A model generated the notes under the pieces. That model saw nothing but the letters and a program-made list of their open reading frames with translations, ran no database searches and was not told the DNA's origin. The position numbers and the translations under genes were made by a program. From Peptococcaceae bacterium UBA3933 (GTDB lineage Bacteria; Bacillota; Peptococcia; Peptococcales; BICA1-8), in contig DGEF01000066.1 in assembly GCA_002385805.1 (NCBI GenBank), positions 65,177 to 80,652 of the forward strand: a stretch of 15,476 bases of DNA, given 5' to 3'. Position 1 is the first letter of the stretch; every line of letters begins with the position of its first letter. Below, piece by piece: positions 7,193-13,892 of the stretch.

Positions 7193-7219
7193 GACGAAAA
7201 ACAAAATAATTTGTTCCCC
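7193..7219 (-). promoter_or_regulatory. Candidate ECF-type promoter for the minus-strand membrane protein
   Basis: On the minus strand, GGGGAAC (7219-7213), a 16-nt AT-rich spacer and CGTC (7196-7193). This is close to the classical GGAAC-N16-CGTC form of ECF promoters and resembles the elements at 3083 and 5428. The expected transcript start is about 30 nt before the ATG at 7154. Confidence 0.5.
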
Positions 7220-7231
7220 AATAGAACCATT

Positions 7232-7263
7232 AAATCTTGTATAATTGTTACAAGATTTTTTTT
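7232..7263 (+). terminator. Hairpin with T-tract (terminator-like or operator)
   Basis: A perfect 10-bp inverted repeat (7232-7241 with 7249-7258) with a 7-nt loop runs into eight Ts. It has terminator form for rightward transcription, yet no rightward gene ends nearby. Its right arm lies within AATTGTTACAAGAT, which recurs at 7310-7323 over the next promoter, so a regulatory role is possible. Confidence 0.5.
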
Positions 7264-7311
7264 GAAGGTTGAACATTTACAGTCAGGGATAGCTTTTGGG
7301 TAAATTGCTAA

Positions 7312-7340
7312 TTGTTACAAGATATATATTATGATAGAAT
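7312..7340 (+). promoter_or_regulatory. Sigma-A promoter for the GHL10 gene
   Basis: TTGTTA (7312-7317), 17 nt, TAGAAT (7335-7340), with an extended -10 TGn at 7332-7334. The -35 falls inside the second copy of the 14-bp repeat AATTGTTACAAGAT, a likely operator position. Confidence 0.65.
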
Positions 7341-7397
7341 ACAACAGTAGTCGACAAAAAAGTTGATAATATTGGAGGCTCTAAGGGGGTTAACAGT

Positions 7398-8783
7398 TTG
7401 AAAAAGCTACCGTATATTATGATGATTTTGATTTTTGCTACTGTTAGTTTTACTTCAATTGCCTGGGCAGACACTACCCCATCAGATATGCAGGCTGTGT
7501 GGATGGCTACAGTATATAACCTGGATTTTCCGACCGTTAAAAATGACATAACTGCCCAAAAACAAGAATACATAGAAAAAATTAATAATTTGAAAGCTTT
7601 AGGTATAAATACGGTAGTAGTTCAGGTTAGGCCGAAAGCGGATGCTTTATATAAATCACAAATCAATCCCTGGTCCGATGTTCTGACAGGAATCCAAGGT
7701 AAAGATCCGGGTTATGATCCTTTGGCTTTCATGATTGAAGAGGCTCATAAAAGAGGTATGGCCTTACATGCTTGGCTAAATCCCTATAGAGTTACCACAT
7801 CCGGGACAGATATAAACAAACTCAGCCCGAATCATCCGGCGAGATTACACCCGGAATGGCTGATAAAATGGAATAATGCATTGTATTATAACCCTGAATT
7901 AGAAGGGGTAAAAACACATATAGTAGAGACCGTAAAAGAAATTGTGACCAATTATGATGTTGATGGAATTCACTTTGATGACTATTTCTATCCGTCAAAT
8001 TACCCTTTACCGTCGGGTGAAGACAAGGACGGGCCGGTAGCTAACAGTCGAAGAGAGCATGTTAATGATTTAATTCAAAGGGTCAGTAACGCTATCAAAC
8101 AAATTAATGATGAAGTTTCCTTTGGGATAAGTCCTATGGGCATCTGGAAAAACAGCACCTCCGACCCCACAGGATCTGAAACAAAAGGTAACGAATCCTA
8201 TTATACGGTCTTTGCTGATACCCGAACTTGGATTAAAAACGGATGGATTGATTATGTTGTTCCCCAAATTTATTGGGAAACGGGAAATAAAGCAGCGGAT
8301 TATGAAACCTTAGTCAAATGGTGGTCAAATGAAGTAAGGGAAACCGGTGTTGACTTATACATTGGCCATGGTCTTTATAAAGATGTAATTGCTAAGGAAA
8401 TCGATACTCAATTGCGCATTGCCCAGAAGTATCCTCTAGTAAAAGGAAGTTTTTATTATGGAATGAAAAATCTTTTAGCAAATCAGGCGGGCAGCGCAGA
8501 GAAAATTATGGCTTTTAACCGCTTGCAATCTTTAGAGCCAGGTCTTAACCCTCAAGCGGACGTTAATATAAGTTCCGGTCAGTCTCCGGTTAAATCAGGG
8601 ACTGTCACAGCCAGTGTATTAAATGTGAGAAGCGGTGCCGGATTACATAATTCCGTCATAACTAAAGTGCCAAGAGGCACAAAGGTAACGGTATTAAACA
8701 AGGAACCTGGTTGGTATAATGTTAAATTAGCAAATGGACAAGTTGGGTGGGTAAGTGCAGATTATCTTACTGTTAATTTCTAA
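7398..8783 (+). CDS. Secreted GHL10/DUF187 glycoside-hydrolase-like protein with SH3b domain
   Basis: A 461-residue exported protein. Residues 1-24 are a typical signal peptide ending in WA before DTTPS. Residues about 30-375 are the glycosyl-hydrolase-like 10 (DUF187, YngK-type) barrel, with MQAVWMATVYNLDFP, INTVVVQVRPKADALY, ALHAWLNPYRV, the DGIHFDDYFYP motif (189-199), FGISPMGIW and DYVVPQIYW. Acidic residues in DGIHFDDYF are candidate catalytic or metal positions. Residues about 400-461 form a bacterial SH3 (SH3_3) wall-binding domain with SVLNVRSGAG and VGWVSADYL. It probably acts on or near the cell wall; the substrate is not known for most of this family. The start is TTG, with GGGGG upstream at 7385-7389. 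A terminator follows at 8811, so the gene is monocistronic. Confidence 0.9.
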   Translation: MKKLPYIMMILIFATVSFTSIAWADTTPSDMQAVWMATVYNLDFPTVKNDITAQKQEYIEKINNLKALGINTVVVQVRPKADALYKSQINPWSDVLTGIQGKDPGYDPLAFMIEEAHKRGMALHAWLNPYRVTTSGTDINKLSPNHPARLHPEWLIKWNNALYYNPELEGVKTHIVETVKEIVTNYDVDGIHFDDYFYPSNYPLPSGEDKDGPVANSRREHVNDLIQRVSNAIKQINDEVSFGISPMGIWKNSTSDPTGSETKGNESYYTVFADTRTWIKNGWIDYVVPQIYWETGNKAADYETLVKWWSNEVRETGVDLYIGHGLYKDVIAKEIDTQLRIAQKYPLVKGSFYYGMKNLLANQAGSAEKIMAFNRLQSLEPGLNPQADVNISSGQSPVKSGTVTASVLNVRSGAGLHNSVITKVPRGTKVTVLNKEPGWYNVKLANGQVGWVSADYLTVNF

Positions 8784-8810
8784 TTAAAATAATAAGATGT
8801 TTATTAGTCA

Positions 8811-8846
8811 AAAAACCCTGTAACCTTGTTAGAACAGGGTTTTTTT
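8811..8846 (+). terminator. Rho-independent terminator
   Basis: An 11-bp stem (AAAAACCCTGT with ACAGGGTTTTT) with a 12-nt loop and a T-run follows the GHL10 gene. Confidence 0.88.
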
Positions 8847-8935
8847 ATGCTGAAATCATACCAAACAGGGATAAAAATAGGGTATAATGAACATTATGAA
8901 GTAGTATATAAAGGTTTGTTAACGAGGTTTTTAAC

Positions 8936-9637
8936 ATGGAATACAGATATGGTAAAAATGATAATTACGAAGACTTTGCCAGTGGCCGTGTTCTATATCA
9001 TGGAAGTGGGATGACCAACTTTCCCGTAAGGCTGGCCCAAGAGATATATGGAAGGTGTCTGCAGTACTCACCTAAAAAGAAGGATATTTGTTTATATGAC
9101 TGCTGTTGTGGTGGGGGGTACTTACTTACTGTTTTGGGATTTTTAAATCAAGACTCTCTCGTGAAAATCATTGGCAGTGATATAAATCCTGAACTACTTG
9201 AGATTGCAAAAAAGAATTTATCATTACTAAGTAAAGAAGGAATAAACGAACGGATAATCGAAATAGAGCAGATGATAGCTAATTACCAAAAACAATCCCA
9301 TATGGAAGCAAAAAATAGTGCCCTGAGGCTAAAAGGTATGCTGAAAACCAATATTGAAGTAGAAGTTTTCCAGTCTGATGCTTTAAGGGAAATCAATCTT
9401 AAAATAAAACCGGATCTGATTATTACTGATGTTCCCTATGGTAATATGGTGGATTGGCAGGGAAATCAAGAAAATGTAATAGATAAGTTATTAGACTCAC
9501 TTTTTAAAATTTGTTCTTCCGAAACAATTATAGGTCTTTGTATGAATAAGAAACAGAAAATTACAAATAAGAAATTTATACGCTTGGAAAAACAACAAAT
9601 CGGAAAAAGGAAATTTGAAATATTAAGGAAAAGATAA
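8936..9637 (+). CDS. AviRa-family rRNA (guanine-N1) methyltransferase
   Basis: A 233-residue SAM-dependent methyltransferase. Its N-terminus (YGKNDNYEDFASGRVLYHG, then NFPVRLAQEIY) and motif I region YDCCCGGGYLLTVLG (54-68) are what I know from AviRa, the Streptomyces viridochromogenes enzyme that methylates G2535 of 23S rRNA and gives avilamycin resistance. Other methyltransferase features are SDINPELLEIAKKNL (81-95, acidic SAM-ribose residue Asp82) and TDVPYGN (164-170) in place of the motif IV NPPY. The protein is close in length to AviRa. The start has AACGAGG about 9 nt upstream, and a TATAAT at 8883 may be its -10 although no good -35 is seen. The ogt gene follows after 46 nt without a terminator, so the two are probably cotranscribed. 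The actual target nucleotide is inferred from family only. Confidence 0.75.
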   Translation: MEYRYGKNDNYEDFASGRVLYHGSGMTNFPVRLAQEIYGRCLQYSPKKKDICLYDCCCGGGYLLTVLGFLNQDSLVKIIGSDINPELLEIAKKNLSLLSKEGINERIIEIEQMIANYQKQSHMEAKNSALRLKGMLKTNIEVEVFQSDALREINLKIKPDLIITDVPYGNMVDWQGNQENVIDKLLDSLFKICSSETIIGLCMNKKQKITNKKFIRLEKQQIGKRKFEILRKR

Positions 9638-9683
9638 ATTTATTGTTAAAGATAAGAAAATTGCCTGTCAGGGGAGTGTCCTA

Positions 9684-10226
9684 ATGAGAAAGAGGGAATA
9701 TTTATACAAATATGATTCACCTATCGGAAGACTTGATGTATTAAGTGACGGGGAAAATATTACCGGCCTTTGGATTAGGAATATGAAATATGATGTGGAT
9801 ACTGAAATAATAGAGGTGGGGGCCGGTGAAATACCTGTTCTAAAAAAAACCGGGGAATGGCTTGACTATTATTTTTCTGGAAAAAAACCAACTTTTTTAC
9901 CTCCCCTTAAACCGGAGGGAACCCAGTTTCGTCAAACTATTTGGAAGATGCTTTTGGAAATACCTTATGGAGAAGTTGTTACTTATGGGGATATTGCCAA
10001 AAAAATAGCTCTAAAAACAGGTAAAGCTAAAATGGCTCCCCGGGCGGTTGGAGGTGCGGTAGGAAAAAACCCGATTTCCATAATAATCCCTTGCCACCGG
10101 GTTGTAGGTGCCGGTGGTAATCTTACCGGGTATGGCGGTGGTTTGGACATAAAAGTCCGTTTACTACAGTTAGAAGGTCTGGACATGGATAAATTCTATC
10201 TGCCATCTAAGAAAGTCGCGTATTAG
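9684..10226 (+). CDS. ogt: Methylated-DNA--protein-cysteine methyltransferase
   Basis: A 180-residue suicide repair protein that transfers alkyl groups from O6-alkylguanine (and O4-alkylthymine) to its own cysteine. The active site PCHRV (136-140, Cys137) is intact. The preceding RAVGGAVGKNP (120-130) carries the arginine finger region, and IPYGEVVTYGDIA (93-105) the DNA-binding helix entry. The N-terminal domain (DSPIGRLDVLSDGENITGLW) is of the Ogt type and lacks the Ada zinc-binding part. The ATG has AGGGGAG 9 nt upstream. A terminator stem begins within the last codons, so the C-terminal KKVAY is encoded by terminator DNA. It follows the AviRa-like gene. Confidence 0.93.
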   Translation: MRKREYLYKYDSPIGRLDVLSDGENITGLWIRNMKYDVDTEIIEVGAGEIPVLKKTGEWLDYYFSGKKPTFLPPLKPEGTQFRQTIWKMLLEIPYGEVVTYGDIAKKIALKTGKAKMAPRAVGGAVGKNPISIIIPCHRVVGAGGNLTGYGGGLDIKVRLLQLEGLDMDKFYLPSKKVAY

Positions 10227-10244
10227 TGCGACTTTCTTTGTTTT
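10209..10244 (+). terminator. Rho-independent terminator overlapping the end of ogt
   Basis: An 11-bp stem, AAGAAAGTCGC with GCGACTTTCTT, encloses the ogt stop codon in its loop and is followed by TGTTTT. It ends the methyltransferase-ogt transcript. Confidence 0.85.
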
Positions 10245-10265
10245 AGTCACGATAAAATTTTTTTA

Positions 10266-10296
10266 GAAGGACTTTTAAAGAAAGTTATAGAAATAC
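10266..10296 (+). promoter_or_regulatory. Sigma-H-like promoter element upstream of dgt
   Basis: GAAGGACTTTT followed by AGTTATAGAAATAC. AGGA to GAA spacing (18 nt between) and surrounding bases closely match the element before yqxD at 11499-11526. The -10 reads GAAAT rather than the consensus GAAT, so it may be weaker or recognised by a related factor. Confidence 0.4.
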
Positions 10297-10339
10297 TATG
10301 TTCTAAAGAGGAATGTTTGTTTGGTGGTGGTAATTAATA

Positions 10340-11377
10340 ATGATTCGTGAGCATATAGAAAATCTTGAAGAAAAATATTTATCACCTTACGCCACTCTGG
10401 CTAAAAAAAGTAAAGGCCGTTTAATAGAAGAGGAACCTGATCCCATAAGAACCTGTTTTATGCGGGATAGAGATAGAGTAATTCATTCTAAGGCCTTTCG
10501 ACGGTTAAAGCATAAAACCCAGGTTTTTATTTCTCCTGACAGTGACCACTACCGTACTCGATTGACTCATACTTTGGAAGTAAATCAGGTAGCCAAAACC
10601 ATTGGTAAGGGTTTAGGACTTAATGAAGATTTAATTGAAGCGATTGCTTTAGCCCATGACGTAGGACATACACCTTTTGCTCATACCGGTGAAGAGGTTC
10701 TGAACGGTTTAATGAAAGAAGGTTTCCGGCATAATCTTAATAGTGTGCGGGTCTTAACCAAGATTGAAAAAGGAAGAACAGGGAGAGGACTAAATCTGAC
10801 TCACGAAGTAATAGACGGGGTTTTACATCACAGCGGTTTTGGGGTGAGTACCACTCATGCGGAAACTTTGGAAGGACAGGTTATCAGATTAAGTGATAAG
10901 ATCGCTTATGTGCAGCATGATATTGATGACAGTATCCGGGCAGGGATTTTAGGGGAAAAAGATTTGCCCCAAGAATATATACAAATTTTAGGGAATAGTC
11001 ATAGTGCACGGATAGGAAATCTGGTAACTGATTGTATTGATTATACACGGAAAAGTTTACAAAAAAACCCTAAGGCTAAAGTCAGTCTAAGCCCTAGGAT
11101 GGAAGAAGCTTTAAAAGGATTAAGAAAGTTCATGTTTGACAATATTTATAAAGGAAAGTACTGCTCTCAGGAAAGAGAACGGGCAATGTTTATAGTGGAG
11201 TACCTTTTTATCTATTATAAGAAAAATCCTGATAAATTACCGGATTTTTACCGGGAAATCGCTAAAGAAGAAGGGCTGGAAAGAGGAGTAGCCGACTATA
11301 TTTCAGGGATGACTGATAACTATTGTGTAGACCTTTTCCGCCAATTAACCATACCAAAATCTTTTATAAGATACTAG
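10340..11377 (+). CDS. dgt: dGTP triphosphohydrolase-like HD-domain protein
   Basis: A 345-residue cytoplasmic HD-superfamily phosphohydrolase. HTRLTHTLE-type sequence (R74LTHTLEV with His77), AHDVGHTPFAH (105-115; His106-Asp107) and RLSDKIAY (183-190; Asp186) supply the metal ligands. The N-terminal RTCFMRDRDRVIHSKAFRRLKHKTQVF is diagnostic of the dGTPase family, which cleaves dGTP (or other dNTPs) to the nucleoside and triphosphate. At 345 residues it belongs to the short, Gram-positive type. A GGTGGTGG site lies 9 nt before the ATG. The gene precedes yqxD-dnaG-rpoD, an order common in Clostridia, and links dNTP pool control to replication genes. The true substrate range cannot be read from sequence. 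Confidence 0.93.
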   Translation: MIREHIENLEEKYLSPYATLAKKSKGRLIEEEPDPIRTCFMRDRDRVIHSKAFRRLKHKTQVFISPDSDHYRTRLTHTLEVNQVAKTIGKGLGLNEDLIEAIALAHDVGHTPFAHTGEEVLNGLMKEGFRHNLNSVRVLTKIEKGRTGRGLNLTHEVIDGVLHHSGFGVSTTHAETLEGQVIRLSDKIAYVQHDIDDSIRAGILGEKDLPQEYIQILGNSHSARIGNLVTDCIDYTRKSLQKNPKAKVSLSPRMEEALKGLRKFMFDNIYKGKYCSQERERAMFIVEYLFIYYKKNPDKLPDFYREIAKEEGLERGVADYISGMTDNYCVDLFRQLTIPKSFIRY

Positions 11378-11414
11378 CTGTGGGTCATTAACAGTCTGTG
11401 CCAAATTTCATGTT

Positions 11415-11442
11415 TTGATTTGCATATTTTGGTACATAATAT
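11415..11442 (+). promoter_or_regulatory. Possible sigma-A promoter upstream of yqxD-dnaG-rpoD
   Basis: TTGATT (11415-11420), a 16-nt spacer and TAATAT (11437-11442) in a very AT-rich stretch. An alternative pair, TTGGTA with TTATAT (11429-11457), is equally possible. No terminator separates dgt from this region, so readthrough is also possible. Confidence 0.35.
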
Positions 11443-11498
11443 AGAAGTCTATTATATAAAAAAAAAGTACTTTTAACAAGAAAAAATTTAAAAATTTT

Positions 11499-11526
11499 GC
11501 AGGAAATTTGATTTTAGTAGCGAATA
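11499..11526 (+). promoter_or_regulatory. Sigma-H-like promoter for yqxD-dnaG-rpoD
   Basis: GCAGGAAAT (11499-11507), a 12-nt spacer and GCGAAT (11520-11525) fit the sigma-H consensus form RnAGGAwwT...RnnGAAT. The predicted start is about 45 nt before the yqxD ATG. In Bacillus subtilis the corresponding operon is known to have a sigma-H-dependent promoter in addition to sigma-A promoters. Confidence 0.55.
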
Positions 11527-11576
11527 CTAGTTATCCGTTGTAGTTTTTTTTAATTTCGATAAAAGCAGTGGGAATT

Positions 11577-12026
11577 ATGCGGATATTTGTTGATGCAGAC
11601 GCTTGTCCAGTAAAAGATATTGTAATTGAAGTGTGTGAAAAATATCAGGTAGCTGTAGTACTTGTTTGTAGTGTTTCTCATTACAGCCCTTATAGTACAG
11701 AACTAGTTGAATACATTATAGTTGATAACATTCCTCAGGCAGCAGACATGGCTATAGTTAACAGGATTAAAAAAGGAGATATTTTAATAACCCAAGATTA
11801 TGGTTTAGCTTCTTTAGTTCTTAGTAGAGGTTGTGTGGTGTTACACCATACCGGCAAAAGATATACTTTAAAAAATATAGATAACCTTTTAATCAAAAGA
11901 CACATAGCCCAAAAAATTCGTAGAGGCGGTGGTAGGACTGCCGGACCTAAAGCTTTTACTAAAGAAGATAGGCTTAAGTTTCGAGAAGCTTTAGAAAAGG
12001 TTGTTTTAGAATTAAAGAAGGAATAA
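11577..12026 (+). CDS. yqxD: YaiI/YqxD family (UPF0178) PIN-like protein
   Basis: A 149-residue protein that begins with the family hallmark FVDADACPVK (4-13). It also has ADMAIVNRIKKGDILITQDYGLASL (56-80) with Asp57, Asp68 and Asp74, and a basic GGGRTAGPK segment near the C-terminus. The conserved aspartates suggest a PIN-like nuclease fold, but no function is established. In B. subtilis the equivalent gene (P23) heads the dnaG-sigA operon, and the same order is seen here, with dnaG 47 nt downstream. The ATG at 11577 is preferred because it gives the usual MRIFVDAD start; a GTG at 11568 is also in frame. Neither has a strong ribosome binding site. Confidence 0.9.
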   Translation: MRIFVDADACPVKDIVIEVCEKYQVAVVLVCSVSHYSPYSTELVEYIIVDNIPQAADMAIVNRIKKGDILITQDYGLASLVLSRGCVVLHHTGKRYTLKNIDNLLIKRHIAQKIRRGGGRTAGPKAFTKEDRLKFREALEKVVLELKKE

Positions 12027-12073
12027 ACAAAGAGGTGGCGAAATTTTTAAGAAGGAAAAATGAAGGTGATAAA

Positions 12074-13876
12074 ATGGCCAGAGGTTTAATTCCTCAAGAA
12101 ATAATTGATGAAATTGCCACCCGTTTAGATATAGTGGAGGTAATCAATGAGTATGTACGCTTAGAGAAATCAGGAAGAAATTTTTTTGGGCTTTGTCCTT
12201 TTCATAATGAGAAAACACCTTCTTTTTCAGTTTCTCCGGAAAAGCAAATTTTTCATTGTTTTGGTTGCGGCACGGGAGGCAATGTTTTTACTTTCGTTAT
12301 GCAAATCGAGGGATTGAGTTTTCCCGAGGCCCTGGAAAAACTTGCTCAGAGAGTAGGCGTTTCTTTACCAAAACGTGAATTAACCGAAGCCCAAAAAGAA
12401 CTACTGGAGAAAAAGCAAAAAAAATATAAATTAAATTTAGCTGTAAGTAAATTTTTTCATAGACTTTTGTTAGAAACTTCTTGGGGTAAACCGGCTTTAA
12501 ATTATCTAAAAAAAAGAGGTATTGATATAGCAACAATTGAGAAGTTTCAACTGGGTGTATCCTTGCCTCAGTGGGATGGACTTCTCAAGTACTTTACCCA
12601 AAAAGGAGTCAGCCCCAAGGAATTAGAAGAATTAGGATTGGTTGTCCCCAACAATTCACAAACCGGGTATTATGATCGCTTCCGGAACCGCCTAATGTTT
12701 CCCATCTGGGATGAGCAAGGCAATGTTATCGCTTTTGGCGGTAGGGTGTTAGATGATTCTCAACCTAAATACCTAAACTCTCCGGAAACATCACTTTTTC
12801 ATAAAGGTAAACATTTATATGGTCTACACCTGGCCAAAAACAGTATGAGAAGCGAAGACATGGCAATTATTGTAGAAGGGTATATGGATGTCATTGCCTG
12901 TCACCAGTTTGGGGTGACTAATGCCGTTGCTTCTTTAGGAACTGCTTTTACCAAAGAACAAGCTAAATTACTAATGCGTCATACTTATCAAATAGCCTTT
13001 GCTTATGATGCAGATTTAGCAGGTTCTAAAGCCACTTTGCGCGGACTGGATATTTTCAGTGATTATGGATGTCAAATAAGGGTAATCAAACTACCTGAGG
13101 GCTTAGACCCTGATGAGTACTTAAGAAAATACGGTAAAAATGAGTTTAACAAATTAGTATTAAACGGCATGAGTCTAATTGAATACAAACTGGTAAAACT
13201 TATGGAAAGTACAAAAGACAATTCAATCCTCAGTAAAACCAAGATAGTACAAAAAATTATACCTGACCTTTTGAAAATGGATAGCATGGTGGCCAGGGAA
13301 AGTGCTGTTAAGCTTATCAGTGAAAAACTGGATTTAACCGAAACAACAATTTTAAGTGAACTGCGCTATTTTGCTCAGCAACAGCAAAAATTACCCCAAA
13401 ATCAGGATATTAAATATAAAAAAAGGGAAAATAATCCTAAACAAGATTTTCCTAGAAATAAAATTAATAGAACAGAAGCTCAATTAATAAAAATATTGTT
13501 TGAACATCCTCATTATTTAATAGATGTGGAGAAAGCCGGGGGAAAGGAATTATTTACCTATCCCTTACAGCAATTATTCGAAGAAATCTTCGAAGTTTTT
13601 CAAGAGAAAGGTGAAGTGGTTAGCACTGATTTGTCAACTGGTGACAACAGCAAATTACTAGCCATGGTGCTTATGCAGGAATTTCGTGTTCCTGATTTAG
13701 AAAAAGCAGTGGCTGATTATATAAAAATATTAAAAGTAAACAAATTAGAAAAGGAATATCTGGACAAACAAAATGAACTAAAAGAAGCAGAAAAACTGGG
13801 TGATGGAGAAAGGCTCAAAGAGATTCTTTCTCATATCGAATGGATCTTACAAGAAAAAAGAACATTAGCACCCTAA
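12074..13876 (+). CDS. dnaG: DNA primase
   Basis: A 600-residue replicative primase that synthesises RNA primers for DNA replication in association with DnaB helicase. The N-terminal CHC2 zinc ribbon has Cys41, His44, Cys62 and Cys65. The RNA polymerase core follows, with the basic motif RFRNRLMFP (202-210), a TOPRIM domain with VEGYMD (Glu268, Asp272) and the metal-binding YDADLAG (311-317, Asp312 and Asp314). The C-terminal helical part (about 455-600) is the helicase-binding domain. I chose the ATG at 12074, which has AAGGTGAT just upstream and gives the classical IPQEIIDEI start. A GTG at 12035 would add 13 residues not seen in the family. The rpoD gene follows after 16 nt. Confidence 0.96.
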   Translation: MARGLIPQEIIDEIATRLDIVEVINEYVRLEKSGRNFFGLCPFHNEKTPSFSVSPEKQIFHCFGCGTGGNVFTFVMQIEGLSFPEALEKLAQRVGVSLPKRELTEAQKELLEKKQKKYKLNLAVSKFFHRLLLETSWGKPALNYLKKRGIDIATIEKFQLGVSLPQWDGLLKYFTQKGVSPKELEELGLVVPNNSQTGYYDRFRNRLMFPIWDEQGNVIAFGGRVLDDSQPKYLNSPETSLFHKGKHLYGLHLAKNSMRSEDMAIIVEGYMDVIACHQFGVTNAVASLGTAFTKEQAKLLMRHTYQIAFAYDADLAGSKATLRGLDIFSDYGCQIRVIKLPEGLDPDEYLRKYGKNEFNKLVLNGMSLIEYKLVKLMESTKDNSILSKTKIVQKIIPDLLKMDSMVARESAVKLISEKLDLTETTILSELRYFAQQQQKLPQNQDIKYKKRENNPKQDFPRNKINRTEAQLIKILFEHPHYLIDVEKAGGKELFTYPLQQLFEEIFEVFQEKGEVVSTDLSTGDNSKLLAMVLMQEFRVPDLEKAVADYIKILKVNKLEKEYLDKQNELKEAEKLGDGERLKEILSHIEWILQEKRTLAP

Positions 13877-13892
13877 AAAAGGGGGAAGAGAT

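Noticed and set aside
12035..12073. GTG start giving a 613-residue primase
   Set aside because: The 13 extra residues are not a DnaG feature, and AAGGTGAT is correctly placed for the ATG at 12074.
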